Below, in pieces: positions 23,509 through 33,580 of a stretch of 64,000 bases of DNA. A program made the translations under genes and the position numbers. Location of the stretch: assembly GCA_029339195.1 (NCBI GenBank), contig JAPTJF010000268.1:1-64000 (forward strand), written 5' to 3'. The notes below the pieces were generated by a model. That model was given only the letters and a program-made list of their open reading frames with translations. It made no database searches and had not been told where the DNA came from. The stretch is from Micractinium sp. NFX-FRZ (lineage: Eukaryota; Chlorophyta; Trebouxiophyceae; Chlorellales; Chlorellaceae). Position 1 is the first letter of the stretch; each line of letters begins with the position of its first letter.

Positions 23509-25614
23509 ATGGGCATGCCGGTTGACAGTGTGCCTGCCTGCAACGGCGCCCTGGGCAGCTGCAAAGGCGCGTGCGAGCCGGAGCCGGCGCCCACTGTGTC
23601 CCGCCTCCATGTGTCCTATGACACGCTGCACAGCTCAATAGTGAAGTCCCAAGAAGCGTTGCGGGAAGCCGGTGAGTGGAGGGGCACAAACCTTGAAAGC
23701 AAGGGGGAGCCCGGCCCACCTTCCGCTCACCGCCGCCGCTGGCTGCCGCCGCCGCCCGCCTGCCCGTGCTTGCGTTGCGGCGCAGGCTGGGCAACGCCTG
23801 ACTACTTGATAGCCATCAGCGGAGGCGGCCTCATCCCGGCGCGCATCCTGCGCAGCGCACTGCGCCATGGCTCCAAGCAGGGCGGCTGTGCCGCCATCAA
23901 GGTGCACTGCACTGCGCGCTCGCTTGTGTGCGCTCATTTGGGTGCTGCTGTGGGCGCCGCAGCTCTGCCAGGGCCCTGCGTTGCTTACCGCCCATCTTCA
24001 TTACTGTTTGTAGCTGTGTTGTGGCCACTTCACCACCGCTACAAGCTACTCGTTGTATCTCCGGCACCCCTGCATGAGCACTGTGCACGCGTGCTGCCTG
24101 CCCGCTGCCGCTTGCCTGCTCTGCCTGCTCCGGCGGTTGGGCTTTAACCTGTGTACTAATCACATGGACTGGAAGCACCCCACACCTCACACTCACATGC
24201 TGCCCACCTGCTGCCCTCTCTCCTCGACCTCCCCAGGTGGTTGGGCTGGAGATGCACAGCGATCACCTTGATGGGCAGCACGACACACACCACACACTCA
24301 CATGCTGCCCACCTGCTCTCCCTCACCTCCCCAGGTGGTGGGGCTGGAGCTGTACAGCGATGACCTGGACGGGCATCAGCGATGACCTGGACGGGCATCA
24401 CACCACACACCACACACTCACATGCTACCCACCTGCTCTCCCTCACCCCCTCCCCAGGTGGTGGGGCTGGAGCTGTACAGCGACGACCTGGATGGGCAGC
24501 CGCACGTGTCGGGGGTGAAGCGCACGCAGTGGCTGGAGGCGGGCAGCACGCCGCTGGTGGGGCGCCGCATCCTAATTGTGGACGAGGTGGGGCCTCTGAG
24601 TGTAGGGACGAAACAGTTGGGGGTTGGAGTGGGAGCGGGGGACACTGACAGGGTTGGGGTGGGTGGGGCCCAGGAAAGGGTGGAGGTGAGGGAATGGCGC
24701 CGGGCAGGCCTTCTGTGGTGCCGTGCTTGCTGATTCCAGGCACGCGGCCATCAGTACTGCTGCACAGCAAATTGAGCCAGCACAGAAGCCTGCCCAGCTG
24801 CCGCTGAGGCCCACCCCATGGCCGCCGCCCACACGCGCCCTCCTCCCTGCTCCATTTCCCGCCCTGCCTGCCCCACAGGTGGACGACACGGGTGCCACGC
24901 TGGCGTACGCTGTGCGCGAGCTGCAGGTGACCGGACTGCTCGGATGTTGAGGGGGCAGGGCGCCTGGCCACCGTTGCAGCCGCCGGCGTGGGGGCACAGG
25001 CGCCAGGTGCTACAGTGTGCCAAATGCTGGCGGCCCCTTGCTCATTCTGTGGCTCTTCTGCCATCCCACCCCGGCGGCCCTCAACACGTGCAGGCAGACA
25101 TTGCGGCCGAGGAGACGGCGCTGGCGGCGGCGGGGCAGGCGGTGCCCGAGACCCGGCTGGGCGTGTTTGTCATCCACTGCAAGCAGAAGCCAAAGGTGGC
25201 GCAGCTGCCAAAGGAGGTGCCCCAGTTTGTGGCGCAGGTGGGGAGGGGAGGAAGGAGCAGCGGGAGCAGCGGTGGGTTGGCAAGGCGAGGAGGCGTGTAC
25301 ACACATTGACTGCGTGGCGGCAGGCACGGGGGCGGGTCGGGTGCGGAGTTAGGGGCGGCCCACAGTGCTGACCCTGGAGAGGGGGCAGCAGTACGTGTGT
25401 GCCCGTTTGGTAGTGCGCCTGCCCACGTGCGGGCCCCCTGCTTTGCCCCCTCCACATCACGAAATGTCCCGCTCATGGGCGGCTGGCTTGCGCACACCGC
25501 TCCCTTGCGCAGGAGGTGGCGGGAGACCCTTGGATTGTGTACCCTTGGGATGCGCCCGACATTGAGCGGCACAACAGCATGGAGAGCCTGAGCCGCTCTG
25601 AGGGCAGCCAGTAG
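23509..25614 (+). CDS. Purine (xanthine/hypoxanthine-type) phosphoribosyltransferase
   Basis: Six exons: 23509-23671, 23786-23901, 24458-24586, 24879-24926, 25094-25237, 25513-25614; 233 residues. The PRPP-binding loop ILIVDEVDDTGATL spans the exon 3/4 junction. The N-terminal part shows YLIAISGGGLIPARILR, the P-loop side of the type I phosphoribosyltransferase fold. The C-terminal WIVYPWDAPDIERHN matches the WxxxPWExxDIE signature of the yeast Xpt1-like branch of purine phosphoribosyltransferases. It should convert a free purine base plus PRPP to the nucleotide in purine salvage; xanthine versus hypoxanthine/guanine preference cannot be read from sequence. No transit peptide is evident, so it is probably cytosolic. 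Intron 2 contains two decayed copies of the exon 3 start. A broken copy of the gene lies 5 kb downstream. Confidence 0.85.
24237..24500 (+). repeat. Three tandem copies of the exon 3 acceptor region
   Basis: A segment with the polypyrimidine tract, CCCCAG acceptor and exon start (reading VVGLE...SDxLDG) begins at 24237, 24335 and 24458; the last is the functional exon. A CACACACCACACACTCACATG block precedes copies 2 and 3. Copy 2 also has a 22 bp internal duplication. Copies 1 and 2 lack the rest of the exon, and copy 2 runs into TGA, so they act only as decoy exon starts. Confidence 0.9.
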
Positions 25615-25943
25615 GGCCGTCTGGCTGCCGGGGCCCCAGAGCTGGCCTCGGTCTGCTGGTGTTGGTGCAAGACCTGCACGCCGCCTGAGGCTGGTTGCGG
25701 CGGGGTCTTTCAATCCCCATTCTCCTCCCTCCCCCTGTCCACCCTGCCCGTCGGCCCCGCCCCGCCCTGCCCGTGGTTTGACAGCATCCCAAGTTTTCAT
25801 GTCTTTGCTATGCCATTCTGTAGCCATCTTCTTTTCAATTCGTTCCCAGCCAATCATGCAACACTACTTTCCCCTTGCTCCCTGTTCCTCGCATGGACGG
25901 CATTGCTGCTCTTCAATTGCAGTGCCTGCACGCAGTCTGCTCA

Positions 25944-25958
25944 GTGTAAGGCTTACAC
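25944..25958. terminator. Palindromic TGTAA poly(A) signal serving both strands
   Basis: GTGTAAGGCTTACAC is a perfect 7-1-7 inverted repeat. It places TGTAA on the plus strand (25945-25949), 331 nt after the phosphoribosyltransferase stop, and TGTAA on the minus strand (25957-25953), downstream of the converging acyltransferase-like gene. TGTAA is the usual poly(A) signal of chlorophyte algae. Use by both genes is inferred. Confidence 0.55.
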
Positions 25959-26587
25959 GTGTCGGCCGTGCCGCACGCTGCCGGTGCCCCGCCTGGCTCT
26001 GACATCGGCCCTGGCCTCCTCTTTGTGACCATCCACCCAAGCGGCTGTCTGAGGGATACAATGAGTGCAGGCAACAACAACGTGAAAGTGCGCCATGCAA
26101 GGTGCACCATGCAAGGTGACCTGCGAGCTGGGAAGCGGCAGCAGAATCCCCGTTCTTTCTTCGCTACAGCTGGGTTGCGGGGAGCAGAGTTGCGGTGGCA
26201 TGCCAGGGATGGAAGAGAGATGGAGATGGGGATACAAGCTGCCCCGCATTCGAGCAACATGTAGGGAGTGCAGAGGAGTAGACAGCAGAGTGTGGGAGCA
26301 TCGTTCAAAACTGGGGCAGGTTGCAGAGTGCGCACACCGCTTGTGCACACTAGAAGCAATTTGCAAAACAGGTGGGGGGGAGTGTAGCTGCCGGGAGATC
26401 AAAACTGCGTGCAACAAAAGGCCACACGCAACCAGGTTGGGTTCAGTTTGAGGGCATGTGTATATAACTGGTGGGTGTCCTTGGAAGCCTTCACGGCCTG
26501 GAAAGACGGGTGCTTGCAGGCTCGGACAAGTCGGCGCACCAGGCGCAGCACCAGCAGGCCCCTGTGCCACTCGAGCAGCACGGGGTG

Positions 26588-29500
26588 TCACACGTCCCTG
26601 ATCACGCCCGCCGCCTCCAGGCGCTGCAGTGTGAACCAGCGCTTGGCCAGGGTGGTGAGCAGGGACGCCAGCAGCCTGCACAGATGGCGGAGGTGGGCAG
26701 CACAGGAGGGGGTATCCCGTCACGTGCATGTATCACCCACGGGCATGTTTCACCTACAGTAGGAGCGCTTTCCAGGCAGAGCCCTCGCCAAGGCAGCGCT
26801 GGGTGTGCTGCGGCGATGCACACAGCGAGCGCACCACAGCAGCGTGCGCATCTGGCGGCTGCATGTGCATGGAATGGCGCCGCAGCGGGCGCAGCATGCA
26901 CAGCGCGCACCTGCTCTTGCAGCGCAGGTATGTGCTGAGCGGGTGCGGCTCCGCGCACAGGCTGCCGCTCTTGATGGTGCGGTGCAGCGCACCCAGGTCC
27001 AGCCACCTGGATCCGTAAAGGGTGAGAGGGGCCGCCTGGGCAGGTAAGGCCGCCAGCGTTAAATTGCAAGCCTCCACACAAGCTGCCAGCATTGGGGAGT
27101 AAGCCTGGTGCTTGATGCCAGCATTGGGGAGCAAGCCTGGTGCCCGCCAATTAGCATCTGCTGCACGGCATGCCTGCATGCCAAGCTTACCGTACGTCAG
27201 GGTCGGCGATGGCTTGCCGCACAAACTCGTACTGAGTCATGACCTGCGCAAACAAGGTCGAAAAATACAGGTTGTCCACAAACAGCAGGCAGGTGGGGGA
27301 CACTGTGAAGGTAGGCAATTAAGGAGGCGGGCAGGCAATTGGACAGGAGGGCAGGTCAGGCAGGGAGGCGGGCTGGCAGGGAGGCGGGCAGGCAGGGAGG
27401 TGGGAAGGTAGCGTTAAGGCCAGACTCAGGCATGTCCCTCGTCCAGACAGCCTCCCAACCTGCCGGCCCTCACGTAGCAGGAGCACTCGCGTGCCAGGGG
27501 GTGGCTGTAGTCGGTGCCACACCACGTTGAGATGAGGGTGTCCCCGCACTTGACCCCGGTGGCAAAGCTCACAATGGTGCCTGCCGCGGGGAAAGGGCAG
27601 GGCACAGAGGGCAGCCGGGTGCTGGCTGGGTCGACGGGTTTGTCACCAAGCTGTGGCACCTGGCTAGATCCATAGTGCATGGAAGGGGGGCAAGCAGCAT
27701 GCATGCGCACCGCGCCTTGCACAGCCACCCAGCTGTTCAACCCACGTGCCCCTCCCCGTGCAGCGCCCCCACCTGCGCGGCTGGTGTCCCGCACCGCCGC
27801 CACGGACAGCCCCTCCGCCCTCAGGTGGATGCGGAAAAAGTCCCTCTTGCCCACCACTGCGCGACAGAGCGCGGGGGGAGTTGGGCAATAAGCGCACCAT
27901 GAGAGAGAGCCGTGCCTGGCTGGTACACTCACGACAAATGGGCACTCTGCGCCAGCAAGCTGCCAGCCCACTTGCAGGCCTCCAACATTGCACACTCGCC
28001 CTTTCGCACCCCACCCACACCCAACCCCAGCTCTCACCCAGCTGCCCATTGCGCGCCCCGTTCTGCTTGTACAGCCGCCACAGCTGGCGCACCAGGGCCC
28101 CGTCCCCGGGCGCCAGCGGCTCGTAGGAGCAGGCCAGCACGCCGGCGGCCGCCCAGCGCTGCTGGCGCAGCCGATGGTTGCGCCGCTGGTTCTTCCCCAT
28201 GACCTGCGGCAGTGGCAGGGGCAGGGGCAGGGGCCGGCGTCGGTGCAGCATGTTGGTGCAGGCAGGCAGGTCACCGTGGCCTCGGTAGGATGGAACCAAA
28301 CTGCTGCCGGGTGGGAGGGTAGCAAGGAAATGCCCGCCGTGGGGGAGGCCCCTCCCTCTCAAATTGCAGCACAGGCTCTCACTGGTGCCTATGCCTTGAT
28401 TTCCTGTTGGCTTCCTCAACCCCACGCCCGAGGGCTGTCATCTTCTTCTTCTGCTTCCCCTCCCTCTCGGCACCCCTCACCTCTCCCACATACTGCTCGT
28501 AGCTGCCCAGCCCGCCCAGGTCCAGCCGGTAGGCGGGGGGTATGGGGATCTCCACCCTGCAGGAGTACAGTGTGGGCATGGGGTGCAGCGCCACGTCATC
28601 CCCTTCCCTCTCTCCCCGCCCCCTGCCCCAGCCTCGAGGCTGGAGGAAACGAAGGAGATCCTCCCCCCCCCCCCCTCCCTCCCCACACACACCAGTGGTA
28701 CTTGCCGCCCTCCCCCGCAATCTCATCCGCCGGCAGCCCCGGCTGATCCACGACAGCCAGGAAGGGCGACCAGCGGCGGGCGCGGCGGGGCACGGCGTCG
28801 CGGTAGCGGCGCAGCCCGCCTGCGGGGGCGACATGGTTGGGGCATGGCGTGACAGCAGCGTAGGAGGCTGGGCAGGATCATTGCTGAGCGGGAGCAGCAC
28901 AGAATCTGAAGGTGTGGCACAGCAGAGGGTGACGCCTCCCCTGCTGTCTGCTCTCTGCTTCTCTCTGCTTCTGCCTGCAACCCTGCCCACTGCCCGACCT
29001 GAGGGTTGAATGGTGGGCCGCGCCGCCACGGTCACGGTGCGGATGCAGGAGGGCAGGGACAGCATCTGGCGCAGCGGGGTGGGCAGGCGGCAGTAAGCCG
29101 CCACGGGGTGCCTGCGTCATGCGCGGTGCGGCGGGAGGCAGGGCGGCCGACAGAGTCGGTTGGTGGGCAGCTTGCATGGCGGGTGCATGCAAGCTTCGGC
29201 GAGGCATGCCCGATACCAGGTGACAGCAGGCGTCCCCACCTGAGGAAGAAGAAAATTGCAGCAGCACGAGGGGTGGGGTTGAGGAAGCCAACACGAACTC
29301 AAGCCAAAGTCCATTGAAGTCGCCAGTCAGCTGCCACCTCACCTGAGATAGTCGATCCCAAAGCGGCAGCTGCAGAGTGGCGGCGCCGCCCCAGCCGCAC
29401 CGCCCGCGCCCGTGCCGCCGCCGCCGCCGTCCTGCCACTCGCTGCGCTCGGCGTGCTCGCCGGGCGAGGCATCCAGAAGCTTGAGCTCTGCGGCGCTGTC

Positions 29501-29698
29501 GCAAGAGCGCAGCTGAGCGTCAAGCCCCTTGAGGGAATCGAAGTGTGGGTTGGGCTGGGTCGGGCTTTGCGAGGGCGCGACACCGCCTGCAGCGGCCGCC
29601 GCGGCCGCCGGCGCCGGCGCCCCACCGGGCGGCGTCAGCGCCCGCAGGATCACAGGTGAGGGCGCACGCCGCCCGCAAAGTGCTCGGAGCAGCCCCAT
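26588..29698 (-). CDS. Probable FemAB/GNAT-like acyltransferase-family protein
   Basis: Ten exons on the minus strand: 29698-29343, 29111-28999, 28819-28693, 28556-28481, 28203-28038, 27856-27773, 27580-27474, 27243-27191, 27006-26911, 26675-26588; 421 residues. The N-terminus is basic, then Ala/Pro-rich, and may be an organelle targeting sequence. The core has LGSYEQYV followed by KNQRRNHRLRQQRW, a pattern of FemAB/BioF2-like GNAT-fold acyltransferases (SYExY...RRxxRR). Further on come the WLDLGALHRTIKSG stretch and a basic C-terminal helix. If the match is right, it would transfer an acyl or aminoacyl group; the substrate is unknown. The family call rests on motif resemblance only. The start is the first ATG in frame with exon 1; an upstream open frame lacks ATG. 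It converges on the phosphoribosyltransferase gene. Confidence 0.5.
27085..27145. repeat. 31 bp tandem duplication in an intron
   Basis: GCCAGCATTGGGGAG followed by TAAGCCTGGTGC or CAAGCCTGGTGC occurs twice in tandem within the intron between exons 8 and 9 of the acyltransferase-like gene. It carries no exon sequence. Confidence 0.8.
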
Positions 29699-29803
29699 AT
29701 CCAACACCTCGCCTGCTACGTCGCTGCAAAGGGCGACCGAGGTGCTGCCATTCAGCAAAAGTACGGTTTGCAATGCCACAGGCAGCAGGGGCAGCTCAGA
29801 CGT

Positions 29804-30028
29804 ATGGCCGACGGCAGCGGCGGCGGTGGGCTTGCGGCAGCGGGGCCAAGTCCCATCAACGGCAGGCCGGCCAAGGCTCAAAAGTCTTCACACAGACCCC
29901 AGCTCGACGTCTTGAAAGAGTTCTTGTCCACGGACTCGCCTGGGGCGGACGGGACGGCGGCAAAGAAGGCAGGCAGGAAGGTGCCAAAGAACTGTTGCGT
30001 CTCTGCCCGGGCTCGCCAGGTCTGTTGA
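29804..30028 (+). CDS. Short open frame, possible first exon of a lost gene
   Basis: This 74-codon frame starts 106 bp from the divergent acyltransferase-like ATG. It begins MADGSGGGG and contains QLDVLKEFLSTDSPGADG, which looks more protein-like than most shadow frames here. A possible donor (CAG/GTCTGT) lies near its end, but no downstream exons were found before the phosphoribosyltransferase pseudogene. It may be the first exon of a gene cut off by that duplication, or chance. No family is recognised. Confidence 0.25.
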   Translation: MADGSGGGGLAAAGPSPINGRPAKAQKSSHRPQLDVLKEFLSTDSPGADGTAAKKAGRKVPKNCCVSARARQVC

Positions 30029-30459
30029 GGGAGCTGAGAGGGCGTGGGAGGCTGGCGCAGGTGAATGAGACGAAAGAGTGCAGCCAGAAGGCGTTGAGGA
30101 AGCTGGCTGGTGTCCCTTCTCAGATCTCAATACTGCCAGCTGGCACGCAGCTGCCACCCTCCCAGCACTGCTTGCTTGGACCACCGTCTGGTTCAAAAGC
30201 TGTCTTCAGTTGCAAGCTGAAGTTGTAATCTTCCGTGCAGCCACATTAACCTGCACTGTGACAACCGGGCGCACTGGTGCACCCCTGTCCTCGGCGCTGC
30301 TGTACCCGAGGAGCCCAACGGGCACTTGCATGCGTCAGCCAGCCCCGCTGGTCTGCCTTCATCTCCATCAAGCGGCACGGTGGGTTGCGGCACGGTACCT
30401 GTTGGAGTTGTGGGTGGGCTGGCTTTATCAGGCGCCCCTGCTCACGCCCGCGCTTCCCG

Positions 30460-31145
30460 CTGGGCGCGGCATGGTGCCACCCTGGCGGGCGCTGTGCGCA
30501 AGCTGCAGATGACCGGGCTGGCGGCAAGCTGGGGGGCAGTGCGGGTTCTAGGGTACTACAGCATGTACTACAGTGGGTACTACAGCGCATGTATGATATA
30601 TCACAGCATGCCAGCCCCTCGTTCTGCTGCTTGGAACCCTTTCTGAATCTGCTGATCTTTGTAGCTGTCCCGCGCCCCCCAAAGTTGGGCAGGCAGAGGA
30701 GGCGGCAATGGCGGCGGTGGGGCCAGGGGGGGCAACCCGGCTGGGCGTGATTTTCATCCATTCCAAGCAATAGCCAAATCTCGCCCTATATGGTAGCTGG
30801 AAAGGTGGCGGTGGAGAGCTTGAGCCTCTCCGAGGGCAGCCAGTAGGCTAGCTGGCACCGGCGGGTTCCAACAGCTGGCTTTGGTTGCGGGGCGCGGTGG
30901 CAGACCTGCACGCCGACCGAGGCCGGTCGCGGTGCCAGTTTGATCCCGGTGTCGTTCCTTGACAGCAGGCCGTGTTTCCTTCCTTGCTGTGCCAACTTGT
31001 AGCCTTCTTCTTTTTTATGTCGATCCCCAGCCCGCACGCGGACCGTCGCTAGTGCCCTTGCCAATGACGCGACATCCATGTTGACCACATTCCCCTTGCT
31101 CTTTGTTGCTTCATGACAGGCATCGTTGCTCTTCAATACAATCTG
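30460..31145 (+). pseudogene. Decayed partial copy of the purine phosphoribosyltransferase gene
   Basis: Segments match the intact gene at 23509-25614 in order. 30470-30518 resembles exon 4 and its donor (GGTGCCACCCTGGC, GCTGTGCGCAAGCTGCAG). 30693-30772 resembles exon 5 (ACCCGGCTGGGCGTG, then ATCCATTCCAAGCAA). 30812-30846 resembles the end of exon 6 (GAGGGCAGCCAGTAG). The match continues into the 3' flank (AGACCTGCACGCCG, TTCCCCTTGCTC, GTTGCTCTTCAATAC). It is broken: an AAG codon in the exon 5 copy has become TAG, the intron 5 and exon 6 start are deleted, the exon 4 copy has lost its GT donor, and no exon 1-3 copy was found. Retention of introns and 3' flank indicates a DNA-level duplication rather than retrotransposition. 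Confidence 0.85.
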
Positions 31146-31609
31146 GTGCCGTTAGTCACAAACAGGTGGATTGCGCAGGAGGTCCCGCAAAGAAGGCACC
31201 GCAAAGGCACCACGCAAGGGCGCTGTGCGGCTGTGGCGGGCACCGCCCGCTGTGGCTATGCTGCGCTAGTGCCGCTCTCGTATTGGAACCTCCGATCACA
31301 TCGCGCAGCATGTATGCCAACTCAATTGGTGCATGCCGTGCCGGAGCCCGCGCGCGGTGGCTTTTTGACAGGGCAAGCACGCTGAAGAGTCGCCAGGTGC
31401 AAAGGCGGCCTCCGCCCAGCGGCTCACGGGTTGGACGCCACAGCAGTCGATCCCTCGCGCGCAACGCGCAGGAGGTGCAGGCACCTTGCAACTGCACATG
31501 TATGCCGATTGAGCAGCACGTCCAAACCTACCTAGCCACCCAGCGAGCTCTCCTGTCTCATCGGCCGCAATCGTGGCAGCGATAATCGATCTTTGCGGCG
31601 GCAGGCACC
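31146..31609. other. Intergenic gap before the I29-like gene
   Basis: This should hold the promoter and 5' UTR of the I29-like gene. No exon, repeat or regulatory motif could be named. Confidence 0.4.
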
Positions 31610-32859
31610 ATGCGCTCTTCCGCCCTGCTTGCCCTGCTCCTGGCGGTCGCGGCGGCGGCAAACGGCGCACAGGGCGCTCCGCTCCCGACTGCCGGCGCGC
31701 AGCCTCAGCCTGAAGGCAGTGGCACCCAGGTGGGCTTGTAAGCAGGCTGCACGCGCCATGATGCCTTTGTTTGGCCTGCATTTGCTGCCCCAGCCCCGCA
31801 CTCCTACCCCATTGACCCTGCATGCCGCCGGCCGGCGCCACCTGGCCCACAGGACGCAGCGCTGAAGCAGCTGTGGCAGGCATGGAAGCAGGAGCACTAC
31901 ACCCAGGAAATCGAGCAGGACCCCAGAGAAGGGGCCATGTCCACACGCGCGATCCTGCCGGGGGCTGGCACCCCCCAGCTGCGGCCAGGCGCCCCGGTGT
32001 GCAGCGCCGCCGCCACTGCTGTCGAGGTGCGTGCGCCGTTGGCCATGTGGCGGAGTGGTGCATGTTCAGGGAGGGATGGGGGAAGTGTGGGTGCAGACTG
32101 GATGGAGCAGCAGCACGGGAGGTCAGGAGGCTCTGGAGGCTGCACAAGCACTGGGGCTGCAAACCGGCTGAACAACACATCAGTGCGCACGTCGACTACC
32201 GCTTTTCGCTGACCCCTTAGCCACTGCCGCCCTGGGCCGCACACCAACCTTGCAGGAGGCCATGCGCTACCGCATTTTTGCTGCCAACGTGGCCAGGAGG
32301 GCTGCCAACCTGTCAGACGTCCTGCTGGGCACCACGCAAGCCGAGTACGAGGCAGCGGTTGGAGCGCTGCCGCCGTGCCTGCCCGTCGGCGCGGGCGCAG
32401 GGGCAAGCCCGCTGCAGCGGAATGCCACACAGCAGGCGCAGCCTGAGGAGGGGTGCATTGTAGACAGAGACACGGTGAGTGGGGGAGGGGGGAGGGAACC
32501 GGAGCACCTGACGTGCTGGAGAGGGTGCTAGGGCGGCACCGCCTCCTGCTGCGCTCTGCCCTCCGCCCCTTGCCCTGGCCGTTACTGTGCCACCCGCCCT
32601 GCTCCCCTGACCACTTTGGCAGGCCATGGAGTTGGCGATCCAGCGGCTGTGGGTCCCCTGGAAGGTCAAGTATTCGAAGCAGTACAAGACGCCTCTGGAG
32701 GACGCCAGGCGGTACGACGCCAACTTCCGGCGGGTGGTGTACCGCCTCGCCTGCACCTCCCGCGACTCCCTCTGGTCCATACTGCTGTCAGCCAACATCT
32801 CTCGGGCCTGGCAGTACGTGGGGCGCTGCGCAGCAAACGACCCAACAGAGCCCTGCTGA
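31610..32859 (+). CDS. Secreted protein with two I29 (cathepsin propeptide)-like segments
   Basis: Four exons: 31610-31729, 31853-32026, 32256-32474, 32623-32859; 249 residues. The first ~20 residues are a signal peptide (MRSSALLALLLAVAAAANG). Segment 1 has LWQAWKQEHY and, across the exon 2/3 junction, EEAMRYRIFAANVARRAANL, which fits the ERFNIN helix (EX3RX2IFX2N) of the I29 inhibitor domain. Segment 2 (exon 4) has LWVPWKVKYSKQY and EDARRYDANFRRVV, a second weaker match. In papain-family proteases this domain precedes the catalytic domain and blocks it. Here no catalytic Cys/His/Asn domain follows; the gene ends in EPC and stop. It could be a stand-alone cysteine-protease inhibitor like mouse CTLA-2 or fly crammer, or a decayed protease. 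Six cysteines allow disulfides. Confidence 0.62.
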
Positions 32860-33367
32860 CAACAGCCTGTGCTGCTGACTGATGCAGTTTTTGTCAACTT
32901 TCTGACAATGACCCGACCCCTGGCTGCACTCACAAGCCGCTCGTCGGCCGGCTGGTGCCATGGCTTGGCACGCCTGCCAGGGCTTCCCCACAACACGCAC
33001 CGATGCACTTGCTCGCAACACCTCTGCTTGCACTGATTGACGGACTCGGCTGCCGGCGACAGTGACTAAACACTCCGCACTGCTGCACCCCCTCTGTCTG
33101 CATTCAGTGGCGTGATGCATGACCCTGCATATCGCTCACTGCACTCATGTTTCCTTCATTGCACGCCCACTTCTGCGTTATTAGCATCCTGCCTGCGCTG
33201 CCTGGGCCTCTGCGCCCCCTTGGCAAGCCCCGGCGGCGGTACTGCTTTGTCCCACAGGCCGCCCTCCCTTCGAACTATTCCCTCCACACACCTTTCTTGC
33301 ACATCCCTTGTTTGTTATTGCTGGGGTGAACGATAGTAATTAATGTCTTCTGAAACGATTGGCATTT

Positions 33368-33372
33368 TGTAA
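33368..33372 (+). terminator. TGTAA poly(A) signal of the I29-like gene
   Basis: TGTAA lies about 510 nt after the stop codon of the I29-like gene and before the converging rimO gene. It is the only such motif seen in that interval. Confidence 0.5.
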
Positions 33373-33580
33373 TTATGGGCACATTAAAGCCATGGCGTGC
33401 AGGAACGCAGCGCCGGGCTCTGATGAGGCGACTCCCAACAGTCTGGACCACCGTAGCTGCCTGCACCGCTGCCATTGGCTGCGATTCTGCTTTGGCTGCC
33501 AGTCGCCGTTTGCCTGGTTGCTGCCCCCCTGCTTGCACAGAACGCCGCTGGCCCCGCCCACCCTCGCTGCATGCCCTGCC

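Noticed and set aside
26754..26992. An extra exon between the last two exons of the acyltransferase-like gene
   Set aside because: The phases of exon 9 (ends +2) and exon 10 (starts with one base) join directly, and the candidate piece has no donor that keeps the final exon in frame.
30460..31145. A second working phosphoribosyltransferase gene
   Set aside because: There is an internal TAG, a lost splice donor, a deletion and no N-terminal exons.
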